From: Lentihominibacter excrementipullorum
GTDB lineage: Bacteria; Bacillota; Clostridia; Peptostreptococcales; Anaerovoracaceae
NCBI GenBank assembly: GCA_018713975.1
Contig: DVOB01000016.1
Coordinates: 1-14,142, forward strand
Reading direction: 5' to 3'
DNA: 14,142 nucleotides
Below the pieces are notes generated by a model. That model was not told the origin of the DNA. It did not search any database and saw only the letters and a program-made list of their open reading frames with translations. Below, piece after piece: positions 7,437 to 14,142 of this stretch. The position numbers and the translations under genes were made by a program. Each line of letters starts with the position of its first letter. Within the stretch, counting starts at the first letter, position 1.

Positions 7437-8714
7437 ATGTTAGATATCAAGAGGATAAGGGACGATTTTGACAATGTGAAAAAAGCCGTCGAATCCAGAG
7501 GACAGGGCGACTTTGGTATAGACAAGGTGCTGGAATACGATAAGAAAAGACGTGCGTTGCTGGCTGAAGTGGAACAGATGAAAAACAGGCAGAGTGTGTC
7601 CTCCAGACAGATACCGGTGATGAAGAAAGAAGGAAAGGACACCAGCCAGCTGATGGCGGAGATGAAAAAGTTGTCGGAAGAGATCAAGGCTCTCGACGCT
7701 CAGGTGAGCCAGGTGGAGGCTGATCTGAGGGATGCCCTTCTCAATGTGCCTAACACTCCGTATAAGGACGTGCAGGTGGGAGCCGATGACAGCGCTAACG
7801 TGGAGCTGAGAAAGTGGGGAGAACCAAGAGAGTTCGATTTTCCGCAGAAAGCTCACTGGGATGTGGGAGCCGATCTGGATATCCTGGATTTTGAGCGGGC
7901 TGCCAAGATAGCGGGGACCAGATTTACCGTTTACAAGGGAATGGGAGCAAGACTGGAAAGATCCGTGATAAACTTCATGCTTAACTTTCATACGGAAGAG
8001 CACGGATTTACGGAGATATTGCCTCCTTTCATGGTAAACAGGGACGCTATGATAGGAACAGGCCAGCTTCCTAAGTTTGAAGATGACATGTTCCATGTGC
8101 CGGCAAAGGATTTCTTCCTTATTCCTACGGCAGAGGTACCTGTGACTAATCTGAGGATGAATGAGATAATGGATGAGGCGGAACTGCCGGTGTACTACAC
8201 GGCCTATACGCCATGCTTCAGAAAAGAAGCAGGTTCAGCCGGACGTGATACCAGAGGACTCATCAGACAGCATCAGTTCAACAAGGTCGAACTGGTCAAA
8301 TTCGTAAAGCCGGAGACGTCTTATGACGAGCTGGAGTCCCTGACGAGAGCAGCTGAGGAAGTCCTTCAGAGACTGGAGATACCATATAGAGTGGTGAGAC
8401 TTTCCACGGGAGATCTGGGCTTCTCGTCGGCTATGACGTACGATATCGAAGTGTGGATGCCTAGCTACGGCAGATATGTGGAGATCTCTTCATGCAGTAA
8501 TTTTGAAAGCTACCAGGCCAGGAGAGCCAACATAAGGTTCAGACCTGCTGAAAAGGGGAAGCCGGAATTCGTCCACACTCTCAATGGATCGGGACTTGCC
8601 GTCGGCAGGACAGTGGCCGCTATCCTGGAAAACTATCAGCAGGAAGACGGTTCGGTAGTGATACCGGAGGCACTGAGGCAATATATGGGAGTAGACAGGA
8701 TAGAGAAAAAATAG
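7437..8714 (+). CDS. serS: Seryl-tRNA synthetase
   Basis: 425 residues, the normal length. GGAGG (7423-7427) precedes the ATG at a good distance. The cytoplasmic enzyme charges tRNA-Ser (and tRNA-Sec where present) with serine. Residues about 1-105 form the long antiparallel coiled-coil arm that grips the tRNA long variable arm, ending at NVPNTP (103-108). The class II catalytic core follows: TAEVP serine-pocket motif (231-235), motif 2 with CFRKEAGSAGRDTRGLIRQH (260-279), the EISSCSNFESYQARR stretch (349-363), and motif 3 LNGSGLAVGRT (382-392) with its class-defining Arg. All expected motifs are intact. The gene sits 22 bases after the glutamine synthetase gene, leaving no room for its own T-box leader, so it probably relies on read-through from upstream. 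The symporter gene begins 48 bases downstream on the same strand. Confidence 0.98.
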   Translation: MLDIKRIRDDFDNVKKAVESRGQGDFGIDKVLEYDKKRRALLAEVEQMKNRQSVSSRQIPVMKKEGKDTSQLMAEMKKLSEEIKALDAQVSQVEADLRDALLNVPNTPYKDVQVGADDSANVELRKWGEPREFDFPQKAHWDVGADLDILDFERAAKIAGTRFTVYKGMGARLERSVINFMLNFHTEEHGFTEILPPFMVNRDAMIGTGQLPKFEDDMFHVPAKDFFLIPTAEVPVTNLRMNEIMDEAELPVYYTAYTPCFRKEAGSAGRDTRGLIRQHQFNKVELVKFVKPETSYDELESLTRAAEEVLQRLEIPYRVVRLSTGDLGFSSAMTYDIEVWMPSYGRYVEISSCSNFESYQARRANIRFRPAEKGKPEFVHTLNGSGLAVGRTVAAILENYQQEDGSVVIPEALRQYMGVDRIEKK

Positions 8715-8762
8715 GGGGAGCAGGGATTTCCCCGAGACCAAACAGCAAGGAGAAGAAAAACA

Positions 8763-10241
8763 ATGGACACGATAATCATAGCTGCTGTGTTCGTCATATA
8801 TCTGGGCGTCATGGTGGTCATAGGAATGAAGTACTACAACAAAGAAGACGACATGTCGGAATATATCCTGGGCGGGAGAAAGCTTCCGCCCATTGCTGTG
8901 GCCATGTCAGCTCAGGCGTCGGATATGAGCGGATGGCTTCTGACGGGACTTCCGGGACTGGCTTACATACTTTACGCCGGCACATCGGAAGCTATCTGGA
9001 CTGCCGTTGGACTAGCATTGGGAACATATCTCAATTGGCTCTTCGTCGCCAGGAGGCTGAGAAAGTATACTCAGGTGGCGGGGAACGCCATTACGCTGCC
9101 TGACTTTTTCGAGAACCGTTTCCGCGATAAGAAGCACATACTCAGGATGGTATCGGGAATATTTACTGTGATATTTTTCCTTGTGTACACCTCGTCTCAG
9201 ATGGTGGCAGGCGGGAAGCTGTTCACTACTGTATTCGACATGGATTATACTATGGGTATGATCATCGTCGCCATCATCGTACTGGCTTACACAGCTCTTG
9301 GCGGGTTCACCGCTGTGTGCTGGACAGATACAATACAGGGCATAATCATGTTTTTCGCGTTGCTCATCGTTCCTATCGTGGCCTGCGTACATGTGGGAGG
9401 CCCTGGCGCGGTAGCGGAGAACCTGGCGCAGCTTACCGATGAAACGCTGCACTTTTTCCCTGAAACCACCGGCGGGCATATAGACAGCCTGCTGCTGGCG
9501 TCCGCTCTCGGATGGGGACTGGGATATTTCGGCCAGCCCCATATATTGGTGCGTTTCATGGCTATAGAGAATTCTGAAATGATAAAGACATCCAGACGGA
9601 TGGCAATGGTGTGGGTGGTGCTTACCCTTTCGGCCGCTGTTCTGGTAGGACTCATAGGAAAGGCATTCATGCCTGATCTGGCTGATGGTGAGACTGTTTA
9701 CATGGAAATGATAGACGCCCTTTTCAACCCTGTTCTGGCAGGAGTGATGCTGATAGCCATCCTGGCAGCCACCATGAGTACAGCCAGCTCCCAGCTTCTC
9801 GTCACAGCCTCGTCGGTATCGAGAGATATTTACGCCATCCTCTTCAAGAAAGAAGGAGAAGAAAAACAGCTGGTATGGGTCAGCCGTGTAGCAGTAGTCG
9901 CTGTATCGGTCATAGCGATCTTCCTGGGATTGGATCCTAACAGCTCCATATTCAGTCTGGTGTCCTGTGCCTGGGGCGGCATAGGGGCGACCTTTGGACC
10001 TCTCATCCTCTTCTCGCTGTTCTGGAAAAGAATGACGCTGGCAGGAGCTATCGCCGGCATGATCGTAGGAGGAGTGACAGATCTGCTGTGGTACAACCTG
10101 TCGGGAGGAGTATTCGACATATATGAGATAATACCGGGATTCCTGTTCTCGTCGCTGGCTATCATAGTGTTCAGCTTGTTGACGAAACCATCTAAGGAAA
10201 TCGTAGAAGAATTCGAATCGGTGAAGGATGCTGAGATATGA
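8763..10241 (+). CDS. putP: Sodium/proline symporter (solute:sodium symporter family)
   Basis: 492 residues, the usual PutP length; AAGGAG (8747-8752) lies 10 bases before the ATG. This is an inner-membrane Na+-coupled importer with a LeuT-type core and about 13 membrane spans. The family motif SAQASDMSGWLLTGLPG (49-65) contains D54 and S56, equivalent to the Na+-site D55 and S57 of E. coli PutP. STASSQLLVTAS (339-350) contains S339 and T340, equivalent to S340/T341 of the second Na+ ligand set. GGFTAVCWTDTIQG (180-193) and GYFGQPHILVRFMA (254-267) are also PutP-like. Proline is the best substrate guess, because these motifs are closer to PutP than to pantothenate (PanF) or sugar SSS members, but substrate is inferred. 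No proline dehydrogenase gene is beside it. It lies between serS and an aminotransferase gene, consistent with amino-acid scavenging. The TGA overlaps the first of two downstream hairpins. Confidence 0.9.
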   Translation: MDTIIIAAVFVIYLGVMVVIGMKYYNKEDDMSEYILGGRKLPPIAVAMSAQASDMSGWLLTGLPGLAYILYAGTSEAIWTAVGLALGTYLNWLFVARRLRKYTQVAGNAITLPDFFENRFRDKKHILRMVSGIFTVIFFLVYTSSQMVAGGKLFTTVFDMDYTMGMIIVAIIVLAYTALGGFTAVCWTDTIQGIIMFFALLIVPIVACVHVGGPGAVAENLAQLTDETLHFFPETTGGHIDSLLLASALGWGLGYFGQPHILVRFMAIENSEMIKTSRRMAMVWVVLTLSAAVLVGLIGKAFMPDLADGETVYMEMIDALFNPVLAGVMLIAILAATMSTASSQLLVTASSVSRDIYAILFKKEGEEKQLVWVSRVAVVAVSVIAIFLGLDPNSSIFSLVSCAWGGIGATFGPLILFSLFWKRMTLAGAIAGMIVGGVTDLLWYNLSGGVFDIYEIIPGFLFSSLAIIVFSLLTKPSKEIVEEFESVKDAEI

Positions 10242-10263
10242 TCCTGAAAGAACAGCCAGGATC
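10240..10263 (+). terminator. Hairpin overlapping the putP stop codon
   Basis: GATCCTG (10240-10246) and CAGGATC (10257-10263) form a perfect 7-bp stem around a 10-base loop. The 5' arm begins inside the TGA stop codon. No U-run follows, so it is a weak terminator candidate; it may instead protect the 3' end or separate expression of the symporter and the aminotransferase. Confidence 0.4.
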
Positions 10264-10264
10264 C

Positions 10265-10324
10265 TCTGCGATATCGTAAATACAGCGATGAGTGCTGTTT
10301 TGCGGTATCACGGTCGTACGCAGA
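10265..10324 (+). promoter_or_regulatory. Long bulged hairpin in the leader of the aminotransferase gene
   Basis: The arms 10270-10286 and 10294-10309 pair over 16 base pairs (two G-T wobbles, one bulged T) around a 7-base loop. A second level, TCTGC (10265-10269) with GCAGA (10320-10324), closes the structure and places a 10-base one-sided internal loop next to the ribosome binding site AAAGGAG (10324-10330). The structure touches the first base of that site, so folding could affect translation. It matches no riboswitch I recognise. It may equally be a terminator-like processing element, as there is no U-run. Confidence 0.45.
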
Positions 10325-10337
10325 AAGGAGAAATAAC

Positions 10338-11531
10338 ATGATTGCAGATAAAATGAAACCGCTGATGGCTAATAACTCGGCTATCAGGACCATGTTCGAG
10401 GAAGGGGACAAGATGAGGGCTGAGTTCGGGGCCGAAAACGTATACGATTTCAGCCTGGGTAACCCTGACGCCCCTGTGCCTGATGAGATAAAACAGGCTG
10501 TAATAGATATCCTCAACGAGGAAGATCCGGGGACGATCCACGGGTATATGAGCAATGCCGGGTTTGAAGACGTAAGAGAGGCCATAGCTCAGTCTCTCAA
10601 CAGGAGATTCGGCACATCCTTTGACAGCGGAAATATCCTGATGACGGTAGGAGCTGCCAGCGGGCTCAACGTGGCTTTCAAGACCATACTTAATCCGGGA
10701 GAAGAGGTAATAATCTTTGCACCATACTTCCTGGAGTATAACTGGTATGTGGATAACTACGATGGGAAAGTGGTACAGGCGCCGACTGATAAGGAGACTT
10801 TTTATCCTGATCTGGAGAGCTTTGAAAAGCTCATAACGGACAAAACGAGGGTGGTGCTCATCAATACGCCAAATAATCCTACAGGAGTCATATACAGCGA
10901 GGAGACCATAAAGCAGATAGCCGATATCCTGAACAGAAAGCAGAAGGAGCTTGGCAGGACTATTTTCCTGATCTCCGATGAACCGTACAGAGAACTGGCG
11001 TATGGTGGAGTGGAAGTGCCTTACGTGACAAAGTATTACGATAATACTATCGTGGCATATTCATACAGTAAGTCTCTGTCTATACCGGGAGAGAGGATAG
11101 GATATCTGGTCATCCCTTCGGAGCTGGAGGACAGTCAGATGGTCTTTGATACAGCGTCCAACGCCAACAGGATCATAGGGTGCGTCAATGCTCCGTCGTT
11201 ACAGCAGAAGGTCATCGGAAGGTGTGTGGATGTCCAGGTGGATCTGGAGTATTACGACAGGAACAGGACTGCGCTGTATGAGGGGCTGAAGGAATGCGGA
11301 TTCGATTGCGTAAAGCCTGAGGGAGCGTTCTATATGTTCCTCAAATCTCCGGTGGAGGACGAAAATCTGTTCTGCGCGGCAGCAAAAAAGTATAATATTC
11401 TGATGGTACCGGGGACTTCCTTCGCGTGTCCGGGATATGTCCGTCTGGCCTATTGTGTTTCCTACGATACCATAGTGAATTCCATGGCAGGATTCAAAAA
11501 ACTGGCGGAGGAATACGGGCTGCGGCAGTAG
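10338..11531 (+). CDS. PLP-dependent aminotransferase, class I/II
   Basis: 397 residues; AAAGGAG (10324-10330) lies 7 bases before the ATG. This is a soluble fold-type I enzyme that moves an amino group between an amino acid and a 2-oxo acid. Visible cofactor residues are the GAASG phosphate loop (105-109), NTPNNPTG (176-183) with N180, SDEPYREL (213-220) with D214 and Y217, and YSYSKSLSIPGERIGY (241-256) with the Schiff-base lysine K245 and R253. R369 in GYVRLAY is the expected substrate carboxylate arginine. Overall it resembles the aspartate aminotransferase-like subfamily (I-gamma) common in Clostridia. The exact substrate cannot be read from sequence: aspartate, alanine, aromatic or branched-chain amino acids are all possible. 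The neighbouring symporter and glutamine synthetase fit a role in nitrogen or amino-acid turnover. A structured 96-base gap before it suggests separate control from putP. Confidence 0.92.
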   Translation: MIADKMKPLMANNSAIRTMFEEGDKMRAEFGAENVYDFSLGNPDAPVPDEIKQAVIDILNEEDPGTIHGYMSNAGFEDVREAIAQSLNRRFGTSFDSGNILMTVGAASGLNVAFKTILNPGEEVIIFAPYFLEYNWYVDNYDGKVVQAPTDKETFYPDLESFEKLITDKTRVVLINTPNNPTGVIYSEETIKQIADILNRKQKELGRTIFLISDEPYRELAYGGVEVPYVTKYYDNTIVAYSYSKSLSIPGERIGYLVIPSELEDSQMVFDTASNANRIIGCVNAPSLQQKVIGRCVDVQVDLEYYDRNRTALYEGLKECGFDCVKPEGAFYMFLKSPVEDENLFCAAAKKYNILMVPGTSFACPGYVRLAYCVSYDTIVNSMAGFKKLAEEYGLRQ

Positions 11532-11616
11532 GACAGAATTGCGGTTGAACACACATTTGACTGTCTTATGAGGACGAACAGAAATTGAAGTTTGTGTGAA
11601 AATCCTACCCCCTGGG

Positions 11617-11645
11617 TTTAAATAGAAGAACAGGTACTGTATAAT
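11617..11645 (+). promoter_or_regulatory. Sigma-A-type promoter for the NlpC/P60 gene
   Basis: A perfect -10 box TATAAT (11640-11645) is preceded by TTTAAA (11617-11622) as a 4/6 -35 match, with a 17-base spacer. Transcription would start near 11652, giving a leader of about 43 bases before the ATG at 11695. It lies in the 163-base gap after the aminotransferase, the longest intergenic space in the window and the best promoter candidate seen. The rest of that gap (11532-11616) shows only a weak GACAG/CTGTC inverted repeat and no convincing terminator. Confidence 0.7.
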
Positions 11646-11694
11646 AAATCCGTATTCTTCAATAAGTGATAGTTATTTCAGTAGAGAGGAAACT

Positions 11695-12723
11695 ATGATT
11701 ACAAATTTAAGGAATTACAAGAAAGCGCTTGTGGTGACAGCAGCGGTTGTAATTCTGGCAGTTGCGTCAGTGGTTGTCCTGAATATGACAAAGCCGTACG
11801 CGGTATACGCGGACGGAACGAAGGTAGAAGATCCATATGTCGTAAAGGCCGGAGATGAGGAATTGTTCCTTGTGGAGGATTCCAAAACGGCGGAAAGAGT
11901 TATAGAAACTGTTATCAAGCAGTATACGCCTGACGGCGCCCAGATAAACTCCATATCGGTGGATAAGGAGCTCAGCGTCGACAACAAGAGCCTCAGTCGC
12001 GGAGAGAAGGCCCCTACACTACTTACGGAAGAGGAAGCAGTCAACTATATACTGGAGGAGAACAGTCAGGAGGATCCGTTGTTCTCGGTAACTATCAACG
12101 CTGAGATAGGCTCGGTGGAAAAGGTAGAAGCCGGTACACAGTATGAAGACAGTGATGAACTGTATAAGGGACAGAGTGAAGTCAAGAGCGAAGGCTCCGA
12201 CGGGGATCAGATCGTAACAAATGAGATAACCAGCGTCAACGGCGCTGTGCTTACATCGCAGGTGATCGATACGGCTCTGCTCAATGAGTCGGTCGATACG
12301 GTAGTATATAAGGGTACGAAGGAAAGACCTAAGGATACGGTCAGAGCTGATTATGGCGGTCAGGTCATGGGAAGCGGCAGCGGTGCCGCTGTGGCCAATT
12401 TCGCATTACAGTTCGTGGGGAATCCATACAAGTATGGCGGTACAAGTCTTACTGACGGCGCTGATTGTTCCGGATTCGTACAGAGCGTATACGCCCAGTT
12501 CGGTATATCGCTTCCTAGGACGGTGGGACCTCAGTCCAACTGCGGTAAAGGCGTTTCGTACAGTGAAGCCCAGCCGGGAGATCTGATCTGCTACTCAGGG
12601 CATATAGCTATCTATATAGGAGGCGGCAATATCGTCCACGCGGCAAATTCCAGAAGCGGTATAATCGTTTCGACAGCTAAGAGCTTTGGGGCGATCACTA
12701 CGGTAAGAAGAATAATAGAATGA
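11695..12723 (+). CDS. Membrane-anchored or secreted G5 and NlpC/P60 cell-wall hydrolase
   Basis: 342 residues, with an AGAGG-type ribosome binding site 6-10 bases before the ATG. Residues 10-31 form an N-terminal hydrophobic segment after Arg/Lys, a signal peptide or signal anchor without a lipobox. Residues about 35-125 are a charged stalk. About 130-208 reads as a G5 domain, with alternating strands and the KVEAGTQYEDSDELYKGQ stretch; these domains are linked to wall or glycan binding. After a Gly/Ser linker, residues 230-342 are the NlpC/P60 peptidase: C258 in DCSGF, H303 in GHIAIYIG and H315 in IVHAAN form the expected Cys-His-His active site. It should cut peptide bonds in peptidoglycan stems (typically gamma-D-Glu to diamino acid) outside the membrane, for wall turnover or daughter-cell separation. 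The gene has its own promoter and a terminator-like hairpin after it, so it is probably a single-gene unit. Confidence 0.93.
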   Translation: MITNLRNYKKALVVTAAVVILAVASVVVLNMTKPYAVYADGTKVEDPYVVKAGDEELFLVEDSKTAERVIETVIKQYTPDGAQINSISVDKELSVDNKSLSRGEKAPTLLTEEEAVNYILEENSQEDPLFSVTINAEIGSVEKVEAGTQYEDSDELYKGQSEVKSEGSDGDQIVTNEITSVNGAVLTSQVIDTALLNESVDTVVYKGTKERPKDTVRADYGGQVMGSGSGAAVANFALQFVGNPYKYGGTSLTDGADCSGFVQSVYAQFGISLPRTVGPQSNCGKGVSYSEAQPGDLICYSGHIAIYIGGGNIVHAANSRSGIIVSTAKSFGAITTVRRIIE

Positions 12724-12754
12724 TCTGACATAAAAAGAATAAGGTAGGAAAACA

Positions 12755-12794
12755 AGGCTGCCCGTCGACCGGCAATGGTTCGGTGAGGCAGCCT
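12755..12794 (+). terminator. Probable terminator hairpin after the NlpC/P60 gene
   Basis: AGGCTGCC (12755-12762) pairs perfectly with GGCAGCCT (12787-12794). Inside the loop, ACCG (12768-12771) can pair with CGGT (12781-12784). The stem is GC-rich, but the following bases (GATTATTT) are only weakly U-rich, so termination may be partial. Confidence 0.5.
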
Positions 12795-12844
12795 GATTAT
12801 TTGGCAGGAGAAAGGCTCGCTGCCGATGGGAGGCTGGTTTTCAC

Positions 12845-12850
12845 GGAGAG
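12845..12850 (+). promoter_or_regulatory. Ribosome binding site that decides the alcohol dehydrogenase start
   Basis: GGAGAG lies 4 bases before the ATG at 12855. The upstream in-frame GTG at 12783 has no Shine-Dalgarno sequence and is buried in the terminator-like hairpin, so this site favours 12855. Confidence 0.75.
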
Positions 12851-12854
12851 AAAA

Positions 12855-14093
12855 ATGATATACAGGATGTTTTGCAGGCTGTTCCAGGCGGTGATGAAAG
12901 CGGTCATGTACGCGCTGCCGTGGCATACGCCTGACGTTCTTGAAGGGGATGAGGCCCTGAAGAGAATGGTGGATGACATCGAAAATCAAGGTATAAACAA
13001 AGTCATGGTAGTGATGGGACCCAGTATGATGAAGCGTGGTCTTCCCCAGTCCATGTTGGATATTATGAGCCGCAGAGCTATACGATACGTGATCTTTGAC
13101 AAACTCGCTTCAGATCCCACTGATGAGCAGGTAGAATCAGGGGCGAGACGCTACCGGGAGGCGGGATGTCAGGGAATGGTGCTATTTGGAGGCGGATCAC
13201 CTATGGATTGCGGCAAAGCTATAGCGGCGCGCATCGCCAGACCGGGGAAGAGTGTGAAACAGCTGCAGGGCGCGCTGAAAGTCCGTCACAGAAAGGATGT
13301 GCCGTTGATGTGGGCTGTACCGACGACCGCCGGAACAGGCTCTGAGACGACAATGGCAGCTGTGATATCTGACAGCGTAACTCATAGAAAAAAGTCTATA
13401 AACGATCCATCTATAATCCCTCATGTGTGTGTGCTGGATCCGGCCCTCACAGTCGGTCTTTCTCCCGAGATGACTGCTTATACTGGCATGGACGCACTCT
13501 GCCATGCGGTAGAAGCGTATATCAATAAGACTTACAACACAGAGCGGGAAGATAAGATGGCAAAAGACGCCGTAAAATTGATCCATGATAATTTGATAAA
13601 GGTATACCATAATGGTGGCGACGTCGACGGCAGGAGGAAAATGCAGCTTGCTGCTTTTTTTGCCGGGAGAGCGTTTACCCGCGGCTGTGTCGGGTATGTT
13701 CATGCTATAGGACATGGGATAGGAGGATTATATGGGTTCCCTCATGGAAAAGTCATGGCTGTGCTGCTGCCTTACGTGCTGGAGGTCTATGGAAGCTACG
13801 CCGAGGAGAGATTGGCTGAGCTGGCTGATGCCTGTGGGATCATGGACGGAGAAAGGGCAGCAGAGGCTGTATCCGATAGGGAAAAGGCGATAGCCTTCAT
13901 AAACTGGATAAAAAGTGTTGATCGTCAATTGACGATCCCGGAAAAGCTGAGATGTATCAAGGCCGAGGATGTGCCAGCTATAGCACGGTGGGCGGCGGAG
14001 GAAGCGAATCCGCTGTATCCGGTGCCGAAGATATTAGGCAGGGAGGAGCTGGAGAAGCTGATAATACAGATAGCTGGAAGTCCGGAGAAATAG
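12855..14093 (+). CDS. Iron-containing alcohol dehydrogenase
   Basis: 412 residues from the ATG at 12855, chosen over an in-frame GTG at 12783. The chosen start has a ribosome binding site, and the resulting N-terminus (MIYRMFCRLFQAVMKAVMY, then LPW and LEG) resembles other clostridial members; the 24 extra residues from GTG do not. It is a cytoplasmic NAD(P)H-dependent group III dehydrogenase. The Rossmann-like motif GGGSPMD (112-118) and PTTAGTGSE (156-164) bind the cofactor. Metal ligands expected from the family are visible: D213 and H217 in GMDALCHAVEAY, H283 in GYVHAIGHGIGG, and H297 in GFPHGKVM. The likely role is reducing an aldehyde to an alcohol (or the reverse) to balance redox in fermentation. 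Substrate is not readable: butanol, 1,3-propanediol and lactaldehyde types share these motifs. The gene is complete, ending at TAG 14093. The remaining 49 bases to the window edge are A-rich and hold no feature I can support. Confidence 0.92.
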   Translation: MIYRMFCRLFQAVMKAVMYALPWHTPDVLEGDEALKRMVDDIENQGINKVMVVMGPSMMKRGLPQSMLDIMSRRAIRYVIFDKLASDPTDEQVESGARRYREAGCQGMVLFGGGSPMDCGKAIAARIARPGKSVKQLQGALKVRHRKDVPLMWAVPTTAGTGSETTMAAVISDSVTHRKKSINDPSIIPHVCVLDPALTVGLSPEMTAYTGMDALCHAVEAYINKTYNTEREDKMAKDAVKLIHDNLIKVYHNGGDVDGRRKMQLAAFFAGRAFTRGCVGYVHAIGHGIGGLYGFPHGKVMAVLLPYVLEVYGSYAEERLAELADACGIMDGERAAEAVSDREKAIAFINWIKSVDRQLTIPEKLRCIKAEDVPAIARWAAEEANPLYPVPKILGREELEKLIIQIAGSPEK

Positions 14094-14142
14094 CAGACGT
14101 GGATACCCATAAAAGAGGAAAAGGGAAAAATTTTCCGATAAA

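Noticed and set aside
8715..8733. GGGGA/TCCCC inverted repeat right after serS as a possible terminator.
   Set aside because: Only 5 bp with a 9-base loop and no U-run; too weak to call.
14124..14136. Palindrome GGAAAAATTTTCC near the right edge.
   Set aside because: The centre is too short to form a stable hairpin with all pairs, and the context downstream is missing; most likely chance in A/T-rich sequence.

Overview
The window looks like ordinary chromosomal DNA from an anaerobic low- to mid-GC Bacillota, most likely a Clostridia member. The basis is strong AGGAGG-type ribosome binding sites, TTG used as a start codon, heavy use of ATA (Ile) and AGG/AGA (Arg) codons, and a gene set typical of amino-acid-using anaerobes: a UPF0182 protein, a long glutamine synthetase, a PutP-type symporter, a PLP aminotransferase, a G5-NlpC/P60 envelope hydrolase and an iron alcohol dehydrogenase. 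A relative of Eubacteriales family XIII (Anaerovoracaceae) is possible, but that is inference. All eight genes are on the + strand and the region is densely coding. The longest stretch without a gene is about 160 bases.

Region 1 (1-5411) encodes two envelope proteins. The first is cut by the left edge of the window. It is a long coiled-coil protein with a low-complexity acidic and Gln-rich linker, one clear membrane segment and an extracytoplasmic C-terminal domain. Fourteen bases later comes a UPF0182 (COG1615) protein with seven predicted membrane segments and a large extracytoplasmic part. The tight spacing suggests the two are made together.

Region 2 (5412-11531) concerns amino-acid metabolism. 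A long inverted repeat precedes a glutamine synthetase with an internal insertion and an extended C-terminus. It is followed after 22 bases by seryl-tRNA synthetase, then a sodium/proline symporter, then a class I/II PLP aminotransferase. A 96-base gap holding two hairpins separates symporter and aminotransferase.

Region 3 (11532-14142) starts with the best promoter-like sequence in the window. It leads into a secreted or membrane-anchored G5-NlpC/P60 cell-wall hydrolase. A terminator-like hairpin follows, then an iron-containing alcohol dehydrogenase whose start is best placed at 12855.

No RNA gene, mobile element, CRISPR array, phage gene or defence system was recognised. The least explained items are the coiled-coil membrane protein paired with UPF0182, the non-standard glutamine synthetase, and the structured gap before the aminotransferase.
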